DNA of 64,000 nt from assembly GCA_039619475.1 (NCBI GenBank), contig CM077115.1:220767291-220831290 (forward strand), in the 5' to 3' direction. This document shows, in pieces, positions 56,831 through 64,000 of this stretch. The notes under the pieces are model-generated. The model was given only the letters and a program-made list of their open reading frames with translations, had not been told where the DNA came from and did not search any database. The stretch's first letter is position 1. Each line of letters begins with the position of its first letter. Made by a program: the position numbers and the translations under genes. Source of the DNA: Icerya purchasi. Lineage: Eukaryota; Arthropoda; Insecta; Hemiptera; Monophlebidae.

Positions 56831-57521
56831 GTTTTGTTACATCTGGTGACTACGAACAATCCAATTAGTGTATCAGTAAAATAATAATATATCTTTGTAA
56901 GGCTGATATATTAAGGTACAATGTATATGAGCATAGCTTTATAGAAATTGTAAACATGGGCTAATTGAAATGATGGAATAGTAAATTAATCTTTCGGCAT
57001 ATCAAAAGACAGAACAACGAAAAGGAAGAGAAACCCTACACTAGGTTAGCACATGTAAATTGCTGTTGTAACTATAATATTGTATTCTTTTCATTTGTTT
57101 TAGTTTTAAGCCAAAAAGCGACTATTTCAGTTATCATTGCTTATTTTTCTGGAAGTGTTTATTGATTTACCTTATTTCACCTTATTTTGTTTCATATAAT
57201 TAACTAATTATTGTTGATCGTTTAACAGTTGTTCGTTATTAGTCGATTGTGTTTGCGTTTTTGATTGTTCAGCGATAGTGGTAATTTGTCTGTCGCGGTA
57301 AATATTATAGTTAATTGGTATCAGCGACATTATACAGATAAAGAAGACCATTAAGTGAGATCTTTCCGTTACACTTATTTATTTCTATTACCTGTTTTTG
57401 CGGTTTTATGTTCCCTCTCTGGTAATTCAAACATTAGCGAGCAGTTTTATTTCTGCCTATTAATTTCGTCTTTGGGTTACTTTACGTTATTTTATTCTTT
57501 TTTGTTATTTTATTTTTTATA
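56831..57521. other. No gene recognised
   Basis: AT-rich spacer before the inverted duplication; no element or gene identified. Confidence 0.5.
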
Positions 57522-58976
57522 AACACTGCGTAGGCGATCGGACACTAGGAGAAACAGAAAATCGCATTTTGAAAATCGAAACGAATTCTGGGAGAGTGGT
57601 CCTACAAAATCTGCGTACGACTGAACGAGTAGGGATTTTATCGCCGTCCGAAGAACCGAATATACGGCGGATAGAGGCAGTCGGGATTAGCGATTCGATT
57701 CCTTCCAAGATTTCATCTTCGGAAAAGGACGGATATACGCCGGAGTTGACGCCTATTCTGAATAATACGCTATTGGGGATATACGCTCTGATGTTATGTT
57801 GCGCGAAAAAACTAGGATATGTAAGAAAGGCGTTAGCGGAATCAACAGATGGAAATTTAATTGTGACGCGACCCCTGCCTTGAGGGACAATGCATGAATT
57901 TGACAAGGAAACGGAGCTGATTAGCTTGGCAGGGGTCAAGGGATGTAGATGACCCAGGTTTCTTTCCATAGAGCAACTTTCAACGTAGACGATGAAAGGC
58001 CCCAGAATATATATATTTTCTATTTTTTTTCCCCCCATTTATTTCGATTATAAATTTTTATTTTTATCCATTTTTTCTCTCGTTAGACGAGCGCATCCAA
58101 GGGGGACCGCTTTGCAGCCTCCTCCACAAGTTTCGCTAAACCCCTTAAACCACCGTCCAACTTATCTCTAAGTGTCGACATGGATAGCGATTCGAAGCGA
58201 AAATCGACACGCCTATTTCTCCTGTTCAGCCGAAGGAGATTAGACTCTCCCAGACTGATCTTATGGCATCTCCTGCTTCCTCAAGCACCGACCGTCACAG
58301 TCTAATAATACTGATAATAACAGTAAGAATAATACTAATGATAATAATGGTAACAATAATAATAATGATATTAACAATTCTAATAATAACAATTGCAATA
58401 ACAGTACTACCAATAACAATAACAATAACTATAATAATAATAATAACTATAATAATAATAATAAAGAGAATTTAATATTTTCTCCTGATCATCTGGGGCC
58501 TTTCATCGTCTACGTTGAAAGTTGCTCTATGGAAAGAAACCTGGGTCATCTACATCTCTTGACCCCTGCCAAGCTAATCAGCTCCGTTTCCTTGTCAAAT
58601 TCATGCATTGTCCCTCAACGCAGGGGTCGCGTCACAATTAAATTTCCATCTGTTGATTCCGCTAACGCCTTTCTTACATATCCTAGTTTTTTCGCGCAAC
58701 ATAACATCAGAGCGTATATCCCCAATAGCGTATTATTCAGAATGGGCGTCAACTCCGGCGTATATCCGTCCTTTTCCGAAGATGAAATCTTGGAAGGAAT
58801 CGAATCGCTAATCCCGACTGCCTCTATCCGCCGTATATTTGGTTCTTCGGACGGCGATAAAATCCCTACTCGTTCAGTCGAACGCAGATTTTGTAGGACC
58901 ACTCTCCCAAAATTCGTTTCGATTTTCAAAATGCGATTTTCTGTTTCTCCTAGTGTCCGATCGCCTACGCAGTGTT
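57522..58976. repeat. Large inverted duplication of LINE ORF1 sequence
   Basis: The left arm 57522-58008 is the reverse complement of the right arm 58492-58976, about 485 bp each, with few differences (translations of the two arms differ at only about five of 160 residues). The spacer 58009-58491 contains the 5' UTR and N-terminal part of the same ORF1. The right arm is in its natural place within the family A LINE; the left arm is the extra, inverted copy. A transcript through it would form a hairpin of nearly 0.5 kb. Confidence 0.95.
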
Positions 58977-59203
58977 CTAAATGTTTTATTTTTGTACATA
59001 TCGCAAAGCACTGTCGTAGTTCTTCTAACATCTGTTCACACTGCGCTTCTAAGCACCCAGTCTCAGAATGCAGCAACCTACAGGAACCGCCCATCTGTCA
59101 CAATTGCAAAGGCACACACTCTGTCTTCGACCGATTTTGTTCTCAATGGATCAGACAGAAGGATATAAAACGTATTATGGCCTTTGAGAATATTTCATTC
59201 TAG
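58180..59203 (+). pseudogene. LINE ORF1 (gag-like, three zinc knuckles)
   Basis: ATG 58180 begins MDSDSKRKST. A frameshift leads to the MASPASSSTDRHS segment, and a further shift to an Asn-rich run encoded by AAT/AAC repeats (58300-58465), continuous with the main frame that ends at 59203. After an RRM-like region come three knuckles: CSKC...H...C (about 58977), CSHC...H...C (about 59037) and CHNC...H...C (about 59100). Such proteins package element RNA. The original start lies upstream of the internal ATG at 58529, because the frame is open well before it. Confidence 0.82.
58300..58465 (+). repeat. AAT/AAC triplet repeat, in-frame poly-Asn
   Basis: Imperfect (AAT)n/(AAC)n tract with scattered other bases. 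In the ORF1 frame it reads mostly as Asn; in another frame it gives the Ile/Thr-rich ORF 58263-58475, which is a shadow. Confidence 0.85.
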
Positions 59204-60442
59204 GAGGTTTCTCATTTTAAAAACAACAATTTAACTTCTCCTAATAATTCTCCTAGGTCTCCTTCATCACCTTCCTCCCTCCTCCCTAATTCTTTCCCGC
59301 GTCCTAAATTTCCTACCTTTCATAAAATCCGTAACTCCAAAACGCCTTATAAACCTTTTCCGCAGTTTCCTCCTCTTCCATCTAACCGTATCCGATCTCC
59401 CTCTAATGGGGTGGGTTTTCAACAAATCTACTTCTACTCCGTCTAATTCTACTTCAATCAATACTATTCGCTCAAATCATGCTAAGGACAACCCTGCCTC
59501 GTTGGTCACATACTAACTTCTTTCATCCAATTTCTTTTCCTTTAATGGAAAATATTTCTTCAGCCATCTTGGAAATACTCTTTTCTAATAACATTTCTTC
59601 TTCTTCTTCCTTTTGCTGATTTTTTATCTCATTTTCTTTCCAGTAACGTTCAGATAAATTAATTCCTCTTTTTGCGATTAAGAAAATAGGGAGGAAAGTA
59701 AGAAGATTCGGGCTGAATTTTCTCCTTTCTAATCTCTTCTGTCTCTCATTCTTATACCCTAAATTATCTTTACTTCTTTCCTATCTAATCTTTCTGCCAA
59801 CATGCAATACAAGATATTTAAATCAGTCGTATAACTGTTTAATTTTAATATTCAATGTCTCCTCTTCTTCCCTATTTGTAAATAGTGTAGTCGCTGAAGT
59901 GTTTAAAAGCACTGTTGGGCTTTAGTACATTTATTACGTTTTTTTCTCTTTCGAATGCACCGACGTCAAGATAACTCGGTTGCATTCGAATTATTTCTGT
60001 TTTCTCTCACATCTGCTGTTCCACCGGTTCAGCGGTGAGATTGACTCACGCATACAGCAAGAGCTATGTAAAAAGAAGCTTTGCGCAGTATAATCTAACC
60101 CTAACGGGTACTATTGCATTTATGCAAAGGTTTTTAAAACCTGTTTGCTCTTAGCAGAAATTTTTTGTTTGCCTCCTACGATTTCCTACGCGAATGCACT
60201 CTTTCTTTCTTCCTTTCATTACTCTTAGAATTCCCTTCTAATTTGTTAGCCCCGACTTACTTCCTCCGGATTTCTAATCGTTATAATTTACTTTCCCCCG
60301 TTTCTCTTCCAACCTATTTCAATCACATTAATACGAATGTCTTTGCTTTTCTGTTCACCTTATACCAATTATTGTGCCTTCTTACTGTTTTTGTCTTCCC
60401 TTTTTTCAATCCTAATATTTCTAATACGTTCTCTGTTTCATC
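59204..60442 (+). other. LINE region between ORF1 knuckles and ORF2
   Basis: Degraded Ser/Pro/Asn-rich end of ORF1 (compare 32.7-33.1 kb) and spacer. No intact frame. Pyrimidine-rich throughout, as the coding strand of family A is. Confidence 0.6.
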
Positions 60443-63084
60443 ATGATGGCTGCGTTCAATATACTTCAGTGGAATTAACGTCGCCTCAGGGCCAATAAAA
60501 ATTCATTAGAGGATGTTCATAAGGTTAGTGTTGCTCCCATCTCAGTGACATGGCTTCGGTCGGGCACGAACCTTATATTAGAGGTTATAAAATAATTAGA
60601 TGTGATCGTTATGATGGGTATGGTGGTTCCGCAATGCTCGTTCAAAATGACATTCCTTTTAGCTCTCACAATGTTTCTCTGAACCTCCCTCCTTTTTCTA
60701 ACCAACTCGACATATTCCACCTCTCTATCCGTACTAGCCTTCCGCATCTTATTAACATTGTCTCCATCTATGTTTCCCCTGATTATGATCTTCGTCAGTT
60801 CCCTCTTTCCACTTTTTTCAACTCTATCCCGTAACCATTTATTATCGGGGATGACTGGAATGCCCATTCGCTTTTGTGGGGTTGCACATCTTACAATTCC
60901 AACGGTTCCATCATCGAGAATGATATTCTATCCGATAATTTAATTCTCCTTAATGATCACTCCCCGACCTATTTCAGGAATCCATCTATTTCTAGTTCTC
61001 TTGATTAACCTTTGTTTCTTCCACTATTGGTCTTAATTATAACTGGAGAACTCATACGGGTTCTTACGGCAGTGACCATGTTCCTATCCTTTTTCTTCTC
61101 CGACTTGCTTCAGATCGTTACATTCTCCTCGGTGGAACCTCTTCAGAGAAAATTGGACTTTGTTTCGTTCTGGTATCGATTCATCATTCCCTACTACTTA
61201 ACTCGACTCCGGTCCCATACTTCTGTATAATTCCTTTTTAAATTCCATTGAGTCTGCTCTCTCCCTATCTTCACCTGCCTGTCATTAGACATCTAATAAC
61301 GACAATAAAGCCTCATCCCTTTGGTGGAATGAGGAATGCAACCACGCATTCTGCTGAAGTCGTATCATCTTTAGGACTTTTCGTTTAGATCCTACAACTG
61401 AAAACTTCCTTGTTCATAGGCGAGCGAACACAAGAACTAGGTATATACTTAAAGTCTCAAAAAGGTCCTCCTGGATGAATTTCTGTTCTTCATTCTCTAG
61501 GAATACCACTCTTTCTCATATCTGGAAAATGGCTAATCCTCTGAACGTCCCTCCAATCTGAACCATTCTAAAGATAGTCTGGGATCCTTTATCGATTCCG
61601 TTGCTCCTTCTTATGTTCCTAAAGTTGACGAACTGTATCTAACTCCACTTCCGAGTAATTCCCCGACACATTTCCTAACTTCTGCTTTCACTATTTATGA
61701 ATTAAAATCTGTCCTTTCCAAATCTTCTAGCCCCACTCCAGGTCTTGACGGTACACCTTTTCTGGTCCTTAGAAATCTGTCTGAACAGTCCCTTACCTTT
61801 CTCCTTCATCTTTTTAATTGTTTCCTCTCCAGAGGTAGACTCTCTCCTCTTGGAATTCTTTTATCGTCATTCCTATTCCTAAAAAAAGTTCTTCCTTACG
61901 TCCTATTTCCTTGGCATTTTCTACCAGAAAACTGTTTGAAGGTATAGAGCATAATAATGTATTTCCTAGCAATATGCTTGGCTTTCGGCGTGGTATTGGC
62001 CCTTCCGACTGTATTAGTCTTTTTGTCTCTACCAATCCTTTATCCAAAAAAATTATGCTTTGGCGTACTTCATCGATGTATCCTATGCCTTTGATAATGT
62101 TCATTTACCCACTCTAAAAGATAAGTTATAGTAATTAACGTTCTAATGCACTTTACTTCCCTTATTATCAATCTCATGCAGAATCGTTCTATCCACCTCT
62201 CTGCTCCATCTTTGGAAACTTTAAGAATGGTTTTTAAAGGTCTTCCCCAAGGTTCGTCCCTCAGTCCTACTCTTTTCAACATATACACAATCAGAATGGC
62301 TTCTTTTCCTCTAAATTCTTCGTCTTTATTCTTTGCTGATGACATCCTAATTTGTGCTTCATCTCATGATATTATATCAGCCAGTGAGACACTTAATTCG
62401 TCTCTTTCTGTGTTGGATCATTCCCTTTCCTCAATGAACCTTTCCATTTCTCCTACTAAATCTTGTTATGTCGTATTTACCCTGAGACCTTATGATCTTG
62501 CTCTTCTGTCTATCTATTCCTTGCAAATACACACTCCTTTTTCGTGTTAATTGTTTTTGTTATCGTGGTATCCTCCTTGACAGTCGGTTATACTTCTCCG
62601 AACACATCAAGTATTTTTACTCTCCAGCAACTAAAAGGTTAAACCTGCTGAAGGCCTTATGTCTAACCAAGTGGGGTGGTGATCCTTATGCCCTTATTTC
62701 TCTATATAAATCTATCATCCGCTCAAAATTTGATTACTGTTCATTTCTCTATAGTTATGCCTCTGAATCCCGACTTTATAAATTGGACGTAATCCAAAAT
62801 TCTTGCCTTCGTCTATGCCTTGGTACTCTTAAATCCTCTCCAGTTCCAGCAGTTCTTGCCGAATCTAATACACCACCCATTTCTATTCGCAGATCTTATT
62901 TGGTCTATCGTTTTATTACTAGGCGTCTCCCACTTATGTCCTCTACTCTTATCCATTCCTATCTTTCCATTTCTAGGAAGTGGCGTTTCGTACCTAAGAA
63001 AACTCCTATTATATCTCTCATTTCTCTTCGGCTTAGTTCGTTTTGTCCTTACATTATATTCTTTGTCAATCTCCCTTATTTCAC
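60443..63084 (+). pseudogene. LINE ORF2: endonuclease and reverse transcriptase (broken)
   Basis: ATG 60443 leads to NILQWN, the first endonuclease motif, followed at once by a stop. The third motif reads GDDWNAHSLLWG (about 60849) with an insertion shifting it from GDWNxH. The RT fingers (PGLDGTPFLVL, about 61738) and primer-grip region follow; the segment 62146-62550 is open with GLPQGSSLSPTLFN and the catalytic FADD (about 62332-62343). The segment 62492-63084 (HIKYF...KRLNLLKALCLTKWGG and LDVIQNSCLRLCLGT) is the post-RT region. At least five frameshifts or stops. Confidence 0.85.
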
Positions 63085-64000
63085 TTTTTTTTTTTTTTTT
63101 TTTTTTATAATACTAAATTTACAAATATAAATCTAGGCGCCGTGTGTAACTACCTGGGCTATTACGGCACCTAGACTCACTTGAAATTACAGAAGGCGGT
63201 GCAGTCTGTTCGATGCTGCAAAATTCAACACTGCCCGAACACAATCCGGGTAGTTCGACAACAGACGGTGGGGTGAGGTATGACTAGAAGTACGGGAAGT
63301 ATGCCGGCACCATTTCAGCAGATGCTCTACAGTTGGTGAGGCCATGAACCCGCACAGAGGGCAAGTGACCGGAGGGGGAGCTCCTTCAAAGACGTGATTG
63401 TGTGATAGTGCAGTGTACCCCAGACGCAGTCTCGATAGGATCGAGAAATCCCTACGTGTGACGGGGAACGGCGGCCACCATGGGTCGGTGTCCGACTTTA
63501 TGGATCTGAGCCAGGTTGTTTGTTCTGACCATAGTTTGCTCCACTCTTCAGCAAAGTGCATCAGAAAGACTGATGCGCCAAAACGAGGCAGTAAGGCGTT
63601 AAACGGCATCGGGCTAGATAGAGTTGCCTTAGCAGCCAAGTGAACCCGCTCATTGCCGGGAACCCTAACATGACCAGGAACCCATAAGAATGTGACATGT
63701 ACCTCAGATCGTGAAAGTTGGAATAGGAGGTTTTTTATTTTAATTATTAGAGAGTTGCAACTGTCTGGACTCTGGATGGCTTTTATAGATTGAAGTGAGT
63801 CTGTAATCAGAAGGGAATTTTGAGACGCTGGGTTGGAAGAATATGTCTCAAGGCAAAGAAGGATCCCAAACATTTCTGCCTCTAAAGTAGAGCAGTAGTC
63901 GTTTAGGCGCTCGGTGTACATTACACCTCCAATTTCATAAGCGCATGCGGTTGGTGAAGGAGAATTAGTAGGACTCGCTTTAGCTGCGCCTGTGTACATG
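63085..64000 (-). mobile_element. Family B LINE, reverse strand, continuing past the window
   Basis: The poly(A) tail appears as T's at 63085-63106, followed by the family B 3' UTR (nearly identical to 17818-17939) and the C-terminal coding region. It has inserted into the plus-strand family A LINE. The 5' end is outside the window. Confidence 0.92.
63187..63999 (-). CDS. LINE ORF2 C-terminus with RNase H (partial)
   Basis: An open frame of 270 codons reaching the window edge. The first RNase H motif reads YTGAAKAS where the relative at 42.9 kb reads YTDAAKA, so the first catalytic Asp is Gly. LEAEMFG, ITDSLQSI and VPGHVRVPGNERVH follow; the last shows H for the usual D. The C-terminal part has LSRLRLGYT and CPLCGFMASPTVEHLLKWC and ends at 63187. 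RNase H activity is unlikely. Whether the frame is open further upstream cannot be seen. Confidence 0.88.
   Translation of the reverse strand: MYTGAAKASPTNSPSPTACAYEIGGVMYTERLNDYCSTLEAEMFGILLCLETYSSNPASQNSLLITDSLQSIKAIQSPDSCNSLIIKIKNLLFQLSRSEVHVTFLWVPGHVRVPGNERVHLAAKATLSSPMPFNALLPRFGASVFLMHFAEEWSKLWSEQTTWLRSIKSDTDPWWPPFPVTRRDFSILSRLRLGYTALSHNHVFEGAPPPVTCPLCGFMASPTVEHLLKWCRHTSRTSSHTSPHRLLSNYPDCVRAVLNFAASNRLHRLL

Larger units (their letters stand above)
58040..63084 (+). mobile_element. Near full-length family A LINE (mutated)
   Basis: Runs from a 5' leader through ORF1 (58180-59203), an inter-ORF region, ORF2 (from 60443) with endonuclease and reverse transcriptase, to the post-RT region. At 63084 it is interrupted by the poly(T) of a reverse-strand family B insertion; its RNase H and 3' end would lie beyond the window. 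Stops and frameshifts affect most domains, so it is inactive, but it gives the gene order of the family. Confidence 0.88.

Noticed and set aside
57569..59094. Arginine/serine-containing ORFs antisense to the LINE ORF1 arms
   Set aside because: They are complementary-strand shadows of the inverted duplication, identical on both arms for that reason only.

Overview
The window reads as AT-rich nuclear DNA of an arthropod, most likely an insect. The support is indirect: a DD34D mariner, hAT, Harbinger and other DNA transposons, several clades of non-LTR retrotransposon (LINE), many homopolymer and TA microsatellites, and very low density of host coding sequence. There are no bacterial operons, no CRISPR arrays, and no rRNA or tRNA genes that I can see. 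The species cannot be named from this sequence.

Layout. 1-4.1 kb: mostly anonymous DNA with a perfect 48-bp inverted repeat (2336-2439), a LINE 3' tail and a pogo/Tigger-like end. 4.2-8.6 kb: three truncated LINE copies. 11.5-12.6 kb: a reverse-strand LINE copy. 12.6-15.6 kb: a long stretch free of recognisable transposons. 15.59-16.27 kb: the only likely host coding sequence, two GC-rich candidate terminal exons on opposite strands with stop codons 25 bp apart. 17.8-21.1 kb: LINE 3' fragments from three families. 21.1-26.2 kb: an apparently complete LINE with intact ORF1 and ORF2 and an extra ORF in between. 29-32.5 kb: a Harbinger remnant, an RTE-type LINE remnant and a non-autonomous hAT element. 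32.6-40.1 kb: a LINE split by a 5.2-kb DNA transposon with about 0.5-kb terminal inverted repeats and a broken Academ-like coding region. 40.6-48.9 kb: an internally deleted Tc1/mariner-like element, a LINE copy with an open reading frame, a viral/Polinton-type DNA polymerase scrap, an intact-looking mariner, a MITE and a Jockey-like remnant. 51.7-56.8 kb: three more LINE copies. 57.5-64 kb: a near full-length but mutated copy of the commonest LINE (called family A here), headed by a large inverted duplication of its own ORF1, and broken at its 3' end by a second, reverse-strand LINE (family B) that runs off the window.

Families used below. Family A is an I/R1-type LINE with an RNase H domain and a C-terminal CDxxHxLFEC signature (4.2, 8.3, 11.5, 20.6, 26.7, 52.4 and 58-63 kb; the 32.6-40 kb copy is close). 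Family B is a LINE whose RNase H domain is followed by a CPxC...H zinc-knuckle-like tail (17.8, 42, 51.7 and 63 kb). Family C is a third RNase H LINE (19.7 kb). The complete element at 21-26 kb is a CR1/L2/Jockey-type LINE without RNase H. These are parasitic elements rather than a cooperating gene set. The main biological content is the history of nested insertions, a few elements that could still be mobile (the mariner and the 21-26 kb LINE), and inverted structures that could give double-stranded RNA.
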